DNA of 64,000 nt from Acidimicrobiia bacterium. Lineage in GTDB: Bacteria > Actinomycetota > Acidimicrobiia > IMCC26256 > JAMXLJ01. The stretch is from the NCBI GenBank assembly GCA_035651955.1, contig DASRES010000086.1, forward strand, positions 1 through 64,000, given 5' to 3'. Below, piece after piece: positions 7,912 to 16,440 of the stretch. How positions within the stretch are numbered: position 1 is the stretch's first letter; each line of letters opens with the position of its first letter. A program made the position numbers and the translations under genes. The notes beneath the pieces are model-generated. The model was not told the origin of the DNA, ran no database searches, and saw only the letters and a program-made list of their open reading frames with translations.

Positions 7912-8757
7912 TCACCATCCCTTGAACTCCGTCGGGCGGCGCTCCATGAACGCGGCGACACCCTCCTTGGAGTCCTCGGTGCCGCCGACGAGCTCGACGT
8001 AGGTGCCCTCTTCCCGCAGGAACGCGCCGCGGTCGAGCGTCGACGCGTCCTGCAGGAGGCGCTTCGCCCAGCCGATCGCCTTCGTCGGGCCGGACGCGAG
8101 CCGCTCGGCCCACTCCTTCGCGGTGTCCTGCAACTGGTCGGCGGGCACGACCTTGTTGACGATGCCGAGACGCTCGGCGTCCGTCGCCGACAGGTCGTCG
8201 CCGAAGAACACGAGCTCCTTCGCCTTGTGCAGCCCGACGAGGCGGGGGAGCAGGTACGCGCTGCCGCCGTCGGGGATCAGCCCGCGCCGCACGAACACCT
8301 GGATGATCTTCGCGTTCTCGGCCGCGATCACGAGATCCGACGCGAGGACGAGCATCGCCCCGCCGCCCGCCGCGGTGCCGTTGAGCGCGCAGACGATCGG
8401 CTTCTCGCAGTCCTGCATCGTCTCCATCAGCTGCTGGAAGCCCGCCTTCATCATGTTGATGGCGGTGCCGGGGACGCGCTCGGGCGCGCCCTCGGGCTGC
8501 GGCGCGGGATCCGGGCGCACCGCGAGGTCCGCGCCCGTGCAGAAGTGACGCTCACCCGCGGCGGTGAGGACGATCGCCCGCACGGCGAGGTCGGCGTGCG
8601 CGTCGCGGAAGTGCTCGATGAGCCGGTCGCGCACGTAGTACGGGATGGCGTTGCCGCTGTTCGCGCGGTTCAGCGTCAGCCACAGCACGCCGTTGTCGAG
8701 CCGCGACAGGAGCTCCTCGTCGGCCTTGTCGCGCACGGCATCGTCGACGATCTTCAT
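7912..8757 (-). CDS. Crotonase-family protein, isomerase-like
   Basis: The 281-residue crotonase fold includes LNRANSGNAIPYY, HFCTGADLAV (oxyanion region) and NGTAAGGGAMLVLASDL. The two glutamates of classical enoyl-CoA hydratases are absent: GGGAM replaces GGGCE, and QVFVRRG lies where QPE would be. GLIPDGGSAYLLPRLVG has the Asp seen in enoyl-CoA isomerases of the PaaG type. An isomerase, or a hydrolase of an unusual acyl-CoA, is therefore likelier than a hydratase. It lies between the thiolase-like and acyl-CoA synthetase genes on the same strand. Confidence 0.85.
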   Translation of the reverse strand: MKIVDDAVRDKADEELLSRLDNGVLWLTLNRANSGNAIPYYVRDRLIEHFRDAHADLAVRAIVLTAAGERHFCTGADLAVRPDPAPQPEGAPERVPGTAINMMKAGFQQLMETMQDCEKPIVCALNGTAAGGGAMLVLASDLVIAAENAKIIQVFVRRGLIPDGGSAYLLPRLVGLHKAKELVFFGDDLSATDAERLGIVNKVVPADQLQDTAKEWAERLASGPTKAIGWAKRLLQDASTLDRGAFLREEGTYVELVGGTEDSKEGVAAFMERRPTEFKGW

Positions 8758-8769
8758 TGGTTCCTCTCG

Positions 8770-11019
8770 CTACTTCTTGACCACGAGTGCATCAAGGGCG
8801 ACCGCACCGCGCGGCCGCACGACGAGCGGGTTGACGTCGAGCTCGGCGACGTCGCCGGCGAGGTCGAGCGCGAGGCGCTGCACCTTCATGACGACGTCGA
8901 CGAGCGCGCCGACGTCGACAGGCTTGCCGCCGCGCACGCCTTCGAGCAAAGGGAAGCCTTGCAGCTCGTGCAGCATGCGCTCGGCCTCGTCGCGGTCGAA
9001 CGGCGGGACGCGGAAGGTGACGTCCTTCAGGACCTCGACGAAGATGCCGCCCAGCCCGACCATCACGACCGGCCCGAACAGCGGGTCCTGGGAGACGCCG
9101 ACGACGGTCTCGACGCCGCCCGTCACCATCTCGGACACGAGCACGCCGTCGATGCGCACGCGCTTGCCGCCCGCGCGCCGTGCACGCGTCATGAGCTCGT
9201 CGTAGATCGCGCGCACCTGCTTGGCGGAGTCGACGCCGACCTTCACGAGGCCGAGGTCGCTCTTGTGCAGCAGGTCCGGAGACGACACCTTCATCACCAC
9301 GGGGAACCCGAGCGACTGCGCGGCCCTCACCGCGGCCGTCGCGCTCTCGCACAGCACGTCGCGGGACGACTTGATGCCGTACGCCTTCAACACCTGCTTC
9401 GACGCGTGCTCCGACAACCCGTCGCCCGGCTCCGCGTCGCGGAGGATCCGGCGCGCCCTCTTCGCCGCGGGCAGCGGCTCGGTGGGCGCATCGTCGAACG
9501 GCGACCGGTAGCGCTGCGCGAACCGCCAGTAGTCGACGTAGGCCTTCACGGCTTGCACGCAGTTGTGGAACGTGCGGAAGACGGGCAGTTGCGACTGCAG
9601 GAGCACGTCGCGGTACGCAGGCTCGGTGCCGACGGGCGAGCCCCAGATCACGAAGATCGGCTTGTCCGTCGTCTGCGCGACCGCGACGAGGTCGCGCGCC
9701 AGCGGTTGCGACATCGTCTCGAGCGCGCCGGTGATCGGGCAGATGATCACGTCGACGTTCGGGTCGGCGACGATGAGGTCGAGGATCTTGCGGCCCTTGG
9801 GTGTCATCACCGGCGGTCCGCCGCAGTCGACCGGGTTGCTGACGCGCAGGTACGACGGGATGAGTCCGTCGTGCAGGGCGCGCTGCGTCTCCTTCGTCAG
9901 CTCGGGCAGTCGCAGTCCCGCGGCCGCGGCCATGTCCGCCATGTGCGCGCCCGTCCCGCCGGAGATCGCGTAGATCGCGACGCCGGGCTCTCTGGTCGCG
10001 CTGGTCGCGCTCGCAAGCTCGCCGCTCCCGCGAGCTCCCTTCGCACCCTTCGGGCTGCTCCGGTCGCCGCCTGACAGCCACGAAGGCAGCTCGCCGTCGC
10101 GGGGGCGGGTCCTCGCGAGCGCGGCCGCGGTGTCGAGCAGCTCGTCGAGACCGTCGACGCGCGTGATCCCGAACTGCCGGAAGACCGCGGACGTGACGGC
10201 GTCGGAGCCGGTCAGGTGACCGGTGTGGGCCTTCGCCATCGACGTGCCCTCGTCGGTGCGACCGACCTTGACGATCACCATCGGCTTGCGCAGCCGCGCG
10301 CAGTGGTCCGCCGCGAGCATCAGCGTGCGGCCGTCCTTGAAGCCCTCGATGTACGCGGCGACGACACCGACCTCGTCCTGGTCGGCGAAGTACGCGGCGA
10401 AGTCCGCGAACTCGAGGTCGACCTCGTTGCCCGTCGGGGCCCAGTGCGTGAGCCGGATGCCGATCTCCTGCCCCTGGAACACTGGACGGCCCTGGTGCCC
10501 GCTCTGGGTCACCAGCGCGATCGACGGGCCCGTGAGATCGGCGCGGAACTCCTCGAACGCGTTGAGGTTCGTGTTCGGTCCGAGCAGGCGGACGTCGCCG
10601 CTGCGCACGAGACCGTCGAGACGCGCCTCGAGCTTCTCGCCCTCGTCACCCGTCTCCGAGAAGCCGGCCGCGAAGATGACCGCGAACTTCGCCTTGCGCT
10701 GCAGCACCTCCTCGAACGTGTCGACGGCCGCGCCCGTAAGGATGATCGCGAGGTCGATGTCGCCGGGGACGTCGAACACGCTCCGGTAGACCTTCTCGCC
10801 GTAGATCTCGTCGTGCTCGGGGTGGACGGGCACGAACGTCGCGCCGTGCTGCTCGGACCACGCCTTGAACTTGCGGGTCATCGCGCCGTTCGGCTTGCTG
10901 AGGCTCTCCGACGCGCCGATGACGGCGACGGTCTTCGGGTGCAGGAACGCGTCGATGTCGACGTCGCGCAGGGCGAGCGGCCGACCGGACACGTCCACCG
11001 GGGCGGCGCTGGAAGGCAT
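8770..11019 (-). CDS. ADP-forming acyl-CoA synthetase (CoA-binding / ATP-grasp)
   Basis: The 749-residue protein follows the fused order of ADP-forming acetyl/acyl-CoA synthetases: CoA-binding Rossmann domain (KTVAVIGASESLSKPNG, residue 29 on), succinyl-CoA-ligase-like domains (RLLGPNTNLNAF, IALVTQSGHQG, AIYAISGGTGAH), then an ATP-grasp domain (VVMKVSSPDLLHKSDLGLV, VEMV-type strands, ELDVNPLVVRP). It makes acyl-CoA from acid, ATP and CoA with ADP + Pi, or runs in reverse. An insert of about 28 residues near 315-343 (GGDRSSPKGAKGARG then SGELASATSATREP) is encoded by a repeat sequence. It is the first gene of a four-gene operon with crotonase, thiolase-like and DUF35 genes. Confidence 0.88.
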   Translation of the reverse strand: MPSSAAPVDVSGRPLALRDVDIDAFLHPKTVAVIGASESLSKPNGAMTRKFKAWSEQHGATFVPVHPEHDEIYGEKVYRSVFDVPGDIDLAIILTGAAVDTFEEVLQRKAKFAVIFAAGFSETGDEGEKLEARLDGLVRSGDVRLLGPNTNLNAFEEFRADLTGPSIALVTQSGHQGRPVFQGQEIGIRLTHWAPTGNEVDLEFADFAAYFADQDEVGVVAAYIEGFKDGRTLMLAADHCARLRKPMVIVKVGRTDEGTSMAKAHTGHLTGSDAVTSAVFRQFGITRVDGLDELLDTAAALARTRPRDGELPSWLSGGDRSSPKGAKGARGSGELASATSATREPGVAIYAISGGTGAHMADMAAAAGLRLPELTKETQRALHDGLIPSYLRVSNPVDCGGPPVMTPKGRKILDLIVADPNVDVIICPITGALETMSQPLARDLVAVAQTTDKPIFVIWGSPVGTEPAYRDVLLQSQLPVFRTFHNCVQAVKAYVDYWRFAQRYRSPFDDAPTEPLPAAKRARRILRDAEPGDGLSEHASKQVLKAYGIKSSRDVLCESATAAVRAAQSLGFPVVMKVSSPDLLHKSDLGLVKVGVDSAKQVRAIYDELMTRARRAGGKRVRIDGVLVSEMVTGGVETVVGVSQDPLFGPVVMVGLGGIFVEVLKDVTFRVPPFDRDEAERMLHELQGFPLLEGVRGGKPVDVGALVDVVMKVQRLALDLAGDVAELDVNPLVVRPRGAVALDALVVKK
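9991..10074. repeat. In-frame repeat insert within acyl-CoA synthetase gene
   Basis: GGTCGCGCTCGCAAGCTC at 10003-10020 is identical to 3531-3548 upstream of the CoA-transferase, and the following GCCGCTC also matches the repeat units there. It encodes SGELASAT on the minus strand, as does the open frame upstream of the CoA-transferase start. The inserted peptide is Gly/Ser/Lys/Ala-rich and sits just before the conserved IYAISGGTGAH strand, likely a surface loop. Confidence 0.55.
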
Positions 11020-11050
11020 GGCGGACTCCGGGACGGTGGGCGGAAGAGTA

Positions 11051-11064
11051 TGACGCCGGAGTCA
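11051..11064. promoter_or_regulatory. TGAC-N6-GTCA operator candidate
   Basis: TGACGCCGGAGTCA is a near-palindrome with the architecture of the two sites at 3600 and 3670. It sits in the 112-bp divergent region between the acyl-CoA synthetase operon and the reductase gene at 11132, an appropriate place to control both. Confidence 0.4.
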
Positions 11065-11131
11065 GCAATCTCGCCAACGGGTGCGCCGCTAGGGTTTCCG
11101 CCCTTCGCGCGGGTGAACGGGGGAGAAATCG

Positions 11132-12337
11132 GTGTCGTTGCGGTCCGTCGTCGTCGTCGGCGCGTCGCTCGCGGGGCTGCGCGCGGTCGAGACGCTCCGG
11201 CACGAGGGCTACGACGGCCGGCTCGTGCTCGTCGGCGCGGAGCCGCACCTGCCGTACGACCGCCCGCCGCTGTCGAAGCAGGTGCTCGCGGGCGAGTGGG
11301 GCCCCGAGCAGCTCGCGCTGCGCCGGCAGCCGTTCGACGACCTGGACCTCGACTGGCGCCTCGAACGGCGCGCGACCGCGCTCGACCTCGGTACGCGCGA
11401 GGTCACGTTGCACGACGGCGAACGGCTGCCGTTCGACGGCCTGGTCGTCGCGACGGGCTCGACGCCCCGCACGTTGCCCGCGACGCCGCCGTTGGCCGGT
11501 GTCTTCACGCTGCGCACGATCGAGGACTCGCTCGCGATCGCCGAGCTGCTCGACGGGCGCCCGCGCGTCGTGGTCGTGGGTGCGGGCTTCATCGGCGCGG
11601 AGGTCGCGGCGACGTGTCGCGCGCGGGGGCTCGACGTGACGGTGCTCGAGGCGTTGCCCGCGCCGCTCGTGCGCGGCGTCGGTCCCGTCATCGGTGCGGT
11701 CCTCGGCGCGATCCACCGCGATCACGGCGTCGACCTCCGCTGCGGTGTCGGTGTCGCGGCGATCGAGGGAGACGGGCGCGTCGAGCGCGTGCGACTCGAC
11801 GACGGCACGACGATCGACGCCGACGTCGTGGTGGTCGGCATCGGCGTGGTGCCCGAGACGCGATGGCTCGAGGGGTCGGGTCTGACGCTCGCCGACGGGG
11901 TCGTGTGCGACGAGACGTGCCTCGCCGCGCCCGGCGTCGTGGCCGCCGGTGACCTCGCCCGCTGGACGAACCCGCGCTTCGGCACCTCGATGCGTCTCGA
12001 GCACTGGACGAACGCGACGGAGCAGGGAGTCGCGGCCGCGCGGCGTCTGCTCGCCGGTGACGGACCGGGCGACCCGTACGCGCCGGTGCCGTTCGTGTGG
12101 TCGGACCAGTACGACGTGAAGATCCAGGTCGTCGGCCACGTGACCGGTGACGACGACGTCGAGATCGTCCACGGCACGACCGCGGAGCGGAGGTTCGTCG
12201 CGCTGTTCGGCCGCGACGGCTGCCTCACGGGCGCGCTCGGCTGCAGCCGGCCGCGCCAGCTGATGCAGTACCGGCGGATGCTCGCCGACGGACCCACCGC
12301 GTTCGACGGCGCCGTCGCCCACGCGCGCGCTGAATAG
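11132..12337 (+). CDS. FAD-dependent ferredoxin/rubredoxin reductase family
   Basis: The 401-residue protein has an N-terminal FAD-binding Rossmann motif (VVVVGASLAGLRAVETLR), the ATGS block (VVATGSTPRTLP), a second dinucleotide motif (VVVVGAGFIGAEVAATCR), and the GVVAAGDLARW aspartate strand that contacts FAD. The C-terminal domain matches oxygenase-coupled NAD(P)H:ferredoxin reductases. It would pass electrons to a ferredoxin serving a monooxygenase or P450; no such partner is encoded nearby. GTG 11132 follows a GGGGGAG ribosome binding site at 11119-11125. Confidence 0.9.
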   Translation: MSLRSVVVVGASLAGLRAVETLRHEGYDGRLVLVGAEPHLPYDRPPLSKQVLAGEWGPEQLALRRQPFDDLDLDWRLERRATALDLGTREVTLHDGERLPFDGLVVATGSTPRTLPATPPLAGVFTLRTIEDSLAIAELLDGRPRVVVVGAGFIGAEVAATCRARGLDVTVLEALPAPLVRGVGPVIGAVLGAIHRDHGVDLRCGVGVAAIEGDGRVERVRLDDGTTIDADVVVVGIGVVPETRWLEGSGLTLADGVVCDETCLAAPGVVAAGDLARWTNPRFGTSMRLEHWTNATEQGVAAARRLLAGDGPGDPYAPVPFVWSDQYDVKIQVVGHVTGDDDVEIVHGTTAERRFVALFGRDGCLTGALGCSRPRQLMQYRRMLADGPTAFDGAVAHARAE

Positions 12338-12339
12338 CC

Positions 12340-12353
12340 GCTCGCGCGCGAGC
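12340..12353 (+). terminator. Palindrome after reductase gene
   Basis: GCTCGCGCGCGAGC is a perfect 14-bp palindrome three nt after the reductase stop codon. A hairpin without a U-tract could end transcription, but its loop would be very small, so the call is weak. Confidence 0.25.
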
Positions 12354-12403
12354 CGCGCGTGGATCCGCGATCGCGCACGATGCCGTCGGTACACTGCAGG
12401 CCC

Positions 12404-12760
12404 GTGCTCCCGGACGCCGTGCAGGACTTCGGCACGATTCCCGTGATGCCGCTGCTGTGCGGCCGGTGCGGGAACGTCCTCGACGAGATGAGCGTCGACG
12501 TCGGACGGGGTTGGGTGTTCTACCGCCCGCAGCTCGTCCCGCGCGGCGCGCCGGCCCGGCGCAGCCGGTTGCGACTTCGTGGGCCGCGTCGTCCGTGGGT
12601 CGCGTCCGGTCGCGACCTCCCCGGTGAGGCGATGACGTACACGTGCGCGACGCGCGCGTGCCGTTCGACGTACCGGCTCACGTACGAGGACCTGCGCGTC
12701 GCGGTGCTGCGCTCCGTGCGCGCCGGTCGCTCACGCGTGCTGCTCGGCAGCGACGTCTGA
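12404..12760 (+). CDS. Small putative zinc-ribbon protein
   Basis: From GTG 12404 the frame gives 118 residues. MPLLCGRCGNVLDEMSVD carries a CxxC knuckle, and TYTCATRACRSTYRLTYEDL supplies a second Cys pair, consistent with a zinc ribbon. The middle is Arg/Pro-rich. TACACT at 12390-12395 lies 8 nt before the GTG and fits a leaderless start; ATG 12446 (MPLLCGRC) is the alternative. The glycosyltransferase follows within 27 nt of the stop. The role is unknown. Confidence 0.55.
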   Translation: MLPDAVQDFGTIPVMPLLCGRCGNVLDEMSVDVGRGWVFYRPQLVPRGAPARRSRLRLRGPRRPWVASGRDLPGEAMTYTCATRACRSTYRLTYEDLRVAVLRSVRAGRSRVLLGSDV

Positions 12761-12786
12761 CGCGTCGCGACGCCTCGTTCCACCCC

Positions 12787-13935
12787 TTGCCCTCGCTGCT
12801 CGTCACGAACGACTTCCCGCCCAAGCTCGGCGGCATCCAGTCGTACCTGTACGAGCTGTGGCGGCGGTTGCCGCCCGCGGACACGACCGTGCTGACGACG
12901 CCGTACGACGGTGACGCGGCCTTCGACACCGAGCAGCCGTACCGCGTCGTGCGCACGAAGCAGACGTTCCTGCTGCCGACGCCGTCGCTCACGCGCGACG
13001 TCGACGCGCTCGCGCGCGAGCTGCGTGCCGACGTCGTCTTCGTCGATCCGATGCTCCCGGTCGGCGCGATCGGTCCGCGCCTGCGCGCCGCGCCGTACGC
13101 CGTCGTCGCGCACGGCTCCGAGATCACCGTGTACGGACGGGTACCCGTCAGCGGCGCGGCCGGCCGGTGGGTGCTGCGTCACGCGGCGGCGGTCGTCGCG
13201 GCGGGGACGTATCCGGCGCGACAGGCGGAGCGGACGGCGCGGCGCGCGTTGCGCGGCGTCGTGGTGCCGCCCGGTGTGGACATCGATCGCTTCCGGCCTG
13301 CGGCGGACGCCGCCGAACGCGACTCGATTCGCGAGTCGTTCCCGTTGCCCGTCGCGCGACCGGTGATCCTCGGCGTCAGCCGGCTCGTGCCGCGCAAGGG
13401 GTTCGACGCGTTGATCGACGCCGTCGCGCGGCTCGACGACGAGGTGGTACTCGTCCTCGCGGGCGGCGGTCGCGACCGCGCCCGCCTCGAGCGGCGCGCC
13501 GCGGCGCGCGACGTCGCCGACCGCGTGAGGTTCCTCGGACGGGTCCCGGACGACCGCCTCCCCGCGCTGTACCGGGCCGCGGACGTGTTCGCGATGCCGT
13601 GCCGCGAGCGGTGGGGCGGCCTCGAGGCGGAGGGCTTCGGGATCGTGTTCCTCGAAGCCGCTGCGAGCGGGCTCCCCGCCGTCGCCGGTCGCAGCGGCGG
13701 CGCGCACGAGGCGGTCGCGGACGGCGTCACGGGTGTGGTGGTCGAGCCGCGCGACACCGCCGCGCTCGCGCGCGTGCTCGACGCCCTGCTGCGCGACGAC
13801 GAGCGGCGTGGCGCGATGGGAGACGCGGGCCGGCGGCGCGCCGTGGACGAGTTCTCGTACGACGTCCTCGTCGGCCGGCTCGCGCCGCTTGCCGCGGGCG
13901 ATCTCGACGTCGGTCCGCTGCTCGGAACGCGATGA
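12787..13935 (+). CDS. GT4-family glycosyltransferase, PimB-like
   Basis: The 382-residue product starts LPSLLVTNDFPPKLGGIQSY, the signature of PimB-type mannosyltransferases, which add a second mannose to phosphatidyl-inositol monomannoside. A GT4 donor domain follows: ILGVSRLVPRKGFDALIDA, VLAGGGRDRARLE and EGFGIVFLEAAASGLPAVAG (the E-x7-E motif). No ATG or GTG lies near the conserved N-terminus. TTG 12787 gives the family's usual length, although the frame stays open to 12643 across the preceding gene. The downstream SRPBCC and ArsA-like genes resemble the mycobacterial pimB neighbourhood. Acceptor specificity is inferred. Confidence 0.82.
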   Translation: MPSLLVTNDFPPKLGGIQSYLYELWRRLPPADTTVLTTPYDGDAAFDTEQPYRVVRTKQTFLLPTPSLTRDVDALARELRADVVFVDPMLPVGAIGPRLRAAPYAVVAHGSEITVYGRVPVSGAAGRWVLRHAAAVVAAGTYPARQAERTARRALRGVVVPPGVDIDRFRPAADAAERDSIRESFPLPVARPVILGVSRLVPRKGFDALIDAVARLDDEVVLVLAGGGRDRARLERRAAARDVADRVRFLGRVPDDRLPALYRAADVFAMPCRERWGGLEAEGFGIVFLEAAASGLPAVAGRSGGAHEAVADGVTGVVVEPRDTAALARVLDALLRDDERRGAMGDAGRRRAVDEFSYDVLVGRLAPLAAGDLDVGPLLGTR

Positions 13936-13956
13936 GCATCCCGTAGCCTCTGCGGG

Positions 13957-14568
13957 GTGAGCGGGAAGCGGCGCCCGGCGGGCCGGCCGAAGCAACCGGC
14001 GACACGCACCGCGCCCGCGCCGGCGCGGGCCCGCACGCCGGGCGCGGCGCGGCCCGCATCCAAGACCGCGACGCAGCCCGTCCCGGTCGACGACCACCGC
14101 GGCGACCGGATCCTGGTCGCGTCGTGGGCCTCGGTCGGGCTGTTCGCGATCGTCGCGGTACCGGCGGCGGCCGGCCTCACGGCGTTCGACGACACCGCGA
14201 TCGCGGTCGCGCTCGGCCTGTTCGCGATCGGGTTGCTCGTGTGGATCTGGTCGTTCGCGATCGCAGTGGCCCGCACGACGCGCGGCGACAACGTCGTCGT
14301 GTCGAACCTCTACTTCCTCGCGGGTTCGGCACCGCGGCGCGTGCAGTGGCACCTGTTCGGCGCGCTCGCCGCGTCGATCGCCGTCGCGGCGGGGACGGCG
14401 GCGTCGAACCCGTTCGGGGTCCTCGTCCCGATGCTGCCGCTCGGGTTCAACGGCCTCTGGGCGGCGCGCCACGGTGTCTTCCCGCCGCGTCCGGTGCGTG
14501 ACGACCGCCGTCGGGGCGAGACTGTCGCGTCCCCGGGAAGGAGGCGTGGTGGCCGACCAGGTGAGTGA
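13957..14568 (+). CDS. Conserved hypothetical membrane protein
   Basis: The 203-residue protein has a basic, Pro/Ala-rich cytoplasmic N-terminus (about 47 residues) and about four membrane segments: VASWASVGLFAIVAVPAAAG, AIAVALGLFAIGLLVWIWSF, FGALAASIAVAAGTAA and FGVLVPMLPLGFNGLW. A basic tail follows. GTG 13957 lies 7 nt after TAGCCT (13944-13949), suggesting a leaderless transcript. The gene overlaps the following SRPBCC gene by 20 nt. The function is unknown; the context suggests envelope lipid or glycan metabolism. Confidence 0.75.
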   Translation: MSGKRRPAGRPKQPATRTAPAPARARTPGAARPASKTATQPVPVDDHRGDRILVASWASVGLFAIVAVPAAAGLTAFDDTAIAVALGLFAIGLLVWIWSFAIAVARTTRGDNVVVSNLYFLAGSAPRRVQWHLFGALAASIAVAAGTAASNPFGVLVPMLPLGFNGLWAARHGVFPPRPVRDDRRRGETVASPGRRRGGRPGE

Positions 14569-14986
14569 GCGGATCCGGACGGACGCGTCGCCGGCGCGCT
14601 GCTTCGAGGTCGCGACGGACTTCGAGCGCTACCCCGAGTGGGCGCGGGACGTGAAGGAGGCCGAGGTCGTCGAGCGCGACGCCGAGGGCCGCGGCACTCG
14701 GGTCGAGTTCCGGGCCGCCGCGATGGGGCGGACGATCCGCTACGTCCTCGCGTACGACTACGCCGACGCGCCGGGCACGTTCTCGTGGACACTCGTCGAG
14801 GGCGACATGCTCCGCCGGCTCGACGGCGCCTACCGCTTCGAGCCCGACGGCGGCGGCACGCGTGTCACGTACGACCTCGCCGTCGAGCTGTCGGTCCCGC
14901 TGCCCGGGATCATCAAGCGGCGCGCGGCCGGGTTGATCATGGGCAGCGCGCTGAAGGAGCTGAAGCGCGAAGTCGAGCGCGCGTGA
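14549..14986 (+). CDS. SRPBCC (polyketide cyclase/START-like) protein
   Basis: The 145-residue product shows the START-like pattern: SERIRTDASPARCFEVATDF, YPEWARDVKEAEVVERD, and the C-terminal helix IKRRAAGLIMGSALKELKRE. These proteins bind hydrophobic ligands in a deep pocket; a lipid or polyprenol carrier role is possible. GTG 14549 is chosen because GGAAGGAGG ends 4 nt before it; GTG 14546 is adjacent. A homologous gene sits beside pimB and an ArsA-like gene in mycobacteria (from memory), matching the order here. Confidence 0.82.
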   Translation: MADQVSERIRTDASPARCFEVATDFERYPEWARDVKEAEVVERDAEGRGTRVEFRAAAMGRTIRYVLAYDYADAPGTFSWTLVEGDMLRRLDGAYRFEPDGGGTRVTYDLAVELSVPLPGIIKRRAAGLIMGSALKELKREVERA

Positions 14987-15034
14987 CCGTTTCGGCCTCG
15001 CACGAGTGACACGGCACTAGCCTCCCGCCGGTAT

Positions 15035-16198
15035 ATGCGCATCCTGCTCTTCACGGGCAAGGGCGGCGTCGGGAAGACGACCGTCGCGGCCGCGACCGCG
15101 CTGCTCACCGCGCGCGCCGGTCTGCGCACGATCGTGTGCTCGACCGACCCCGCGCACTCCCTCGCCGACGCGTTCGACGTCCCGTTGGGCGACGCCCCGA
15201 CGCCAATCGCACGCGGCCTCCACGGTCAGCAGCTCGACGCCCGTGCCCGGCTCGAGGACGTCTGGGGCTCCGTGCGGGAGTACGTCGTGACGCTGCTCGA
15301 CTGGGCCGGTGCCGGTGCCGTCGAGGCCGAGGAGCTGTCGGTCGTCCCCGGGCTCGACGAGGTGTTCGCGCTCGCGGACATCCGTGAGTTCGCGACGTCG
15401 GGCGAGTACGACGTCGTCGTCGTCGACTGCGCGCCGACCGCGGAGACCGTGCGGCTGCTGTCGCTGCCCGACGTCCTGGGCTGGTACATGGACCGCGTGT
15501 TCCCGGCCACGCGCAGCGTGACACGCGCGGTCCGCCCGCTGCTGTCGCGCGTGTCGACGCTTCCGGTCGCGGGTGACGACGTGTTCGGCGCGCTGCGGCG
15601 CTTCTACGACCGCCTCGACGGCGTGCGCGACCTCCTCACCGACGGTGACGTGACGAGCGCGCGCATCGTCGTCAACGCGGAGCGCGTCGTCCTCGCCGAG
15701 GCGCGCCGGACGTACACGTACCTGTCGTTGTTCGGGTACCACGTCGACGCGATCGTCGCGAACCGCCTGCTGCCCGACGCCGTTCGCGATCCGTGGTTCG
15801 CGACGTGGAAGGACTCGCAGGCCGAGCACCTCGACGCCGTGCGCGCCGCGTTCGTGCCCGTGCCCGTCCTGACCGCGGACCTCACACCCCACGAGCTCGT
15901 CGGCGCCGCGCGGTTGCGCGAGTTCGGTGACGCGCTCTACCGCGACCGTGCGCCCGAGGCGCGCCTGTCGACGGGCGAGCCGTTCCGCGTCGACGCGGTC
16001 GGCGACTCGCTCGTGCTGTCGATGCACCTTCCGTTCACCGAACGCGGTGACGTCGAGCTCGGCCGGGCGGACGGCGAGCTCCTGCTCGCGGTCGGGTCGT
16101 ACCGGCGGGCGCTCGTCCTCCCGGACAGCCTGCGCCGCCGCGACGTCGTCGGCGCGCGGATGAACGGCGACCGTCTCGAGGTGGAGTTCGCGTCATGA
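15035..16198 (+). CDS. ArsA/GET3-like P-loop ATPase
   Basis: The 387-residue protein opens with the deviant Walker A motif FTGKGGVGKTTVAAATA, then CSTDPAHSLADAFDV (switch I) and VVVDCAPTAETVRLLSLPD (Walker B/switch II), as in the ArsA/GET3 family. No arsenite-binding Cys cluster and no arsenic resistance genes are visible, so metal export is unlikely. Actinobacterial members are of unknown role, possibly protein or lipoprotein targeting. The C-terminal 90 residues form a beta-rich domain. TAGCCT lies 11 nt before the ATG. It overlaps the next gene by 4 nt (ATGA). Confidence 0.85.
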   Translation: MRILLFTGKGGVGKTTVAAATALLTARAGLRTIVCSTDPAHSLADAFDVPLGDAPTPIARGLHGQQLDARARLEDVWGSVREYVVTLLDWAGAGAVEAEELSVVPGLDEVFALADIREFATSGEYDVVVVDCAPTAETVRLLSLPDVLGWYMDRVFPATRSVTRAVRPLLSRVSTLPVAGDDVFGALRRFYDRLDGVRDLLTDGDVTSARIVVNAERVVLAEARRTYTYLSLFGYHVDAIVANRLLPDAVRDPWFATWKDSQAEHLDAVRAAFVPVPVLTADLTPHELVGAARLREFGDALYRDRAPEARLSTGEPFRVDAVGDSLVLSMHLPFTERGDVELGRADGELLLAVGSYRRALVLPDSLRRRDVVGARMNGDRLEVEFAS

Positions 16199-16440
16199 CG
16201 GTCCACGACGACGAGGCCCGCACACCGGCCTGCGACGCCTGCCCGCTCGGGTTCCTCGCCGGCGTCCTCCGTGACGCGCAACCGGAGACGACCGTCCACC
16301 TCCTCGCCGCGACGCGCGAGCTGCTCCTCGCGCTCGAGACCGTCGTGCGTGCCGCGGAGCAGCAGCTCGATCGGCGCACGGAGCCGGTCGGGGCAGCACC
16401 GGAGGCGCAACCGCGCGTGCGGCGCATCGACATCGCGTGA
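16195..16440 (+). CDS. Small hypothetical protein with CxxC
   Basis: The 81-residue frame is locked between neighbours by 4-nt overlaps on both sides (ATGA at 16195, GTGA at 16437), strong evidence that it is translated. It has one Cys pair (TPACDACPLGFLAGVLRD) and an amphipathic helix LLAATRELLLALETVVRAAE. It probably works with the preceding ATPase, perhaps as a partner subunit, but no function can be assigned. Confidence 0.7.
   Translation: MTVHDDEARTPACDACPLGFLAGVLRDAQPETTVHLLAATRELLLALETVVRAAEQQLDRRTEPVGAAPEAQPRVRRIDIA

Noticed and set aside
7114-10074. 986-codon plus-strand open frame
   Set aside because: It runs antisense across three well-recognised genes (thiolase-like, crotonase, acyl-CoA synthetase). 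Its composition changes at the gene borders, which shows it is a by-product of codon bias.
10646-12394. 582-codon minus-strand open frame
   Set aside because: It is antisense to the reductase and then enters the acyl-CoA synthetase gene in a wrong frame; both real genes have clear motifs.
15035-16198. Arsenite efflux ATPase (arsA)
   Set aside because: The fold matches ArsA/GET3, but no arsenite-binding Cys set and no arsB, arsC or arsR genes are present, so an arsenic role is not supported.
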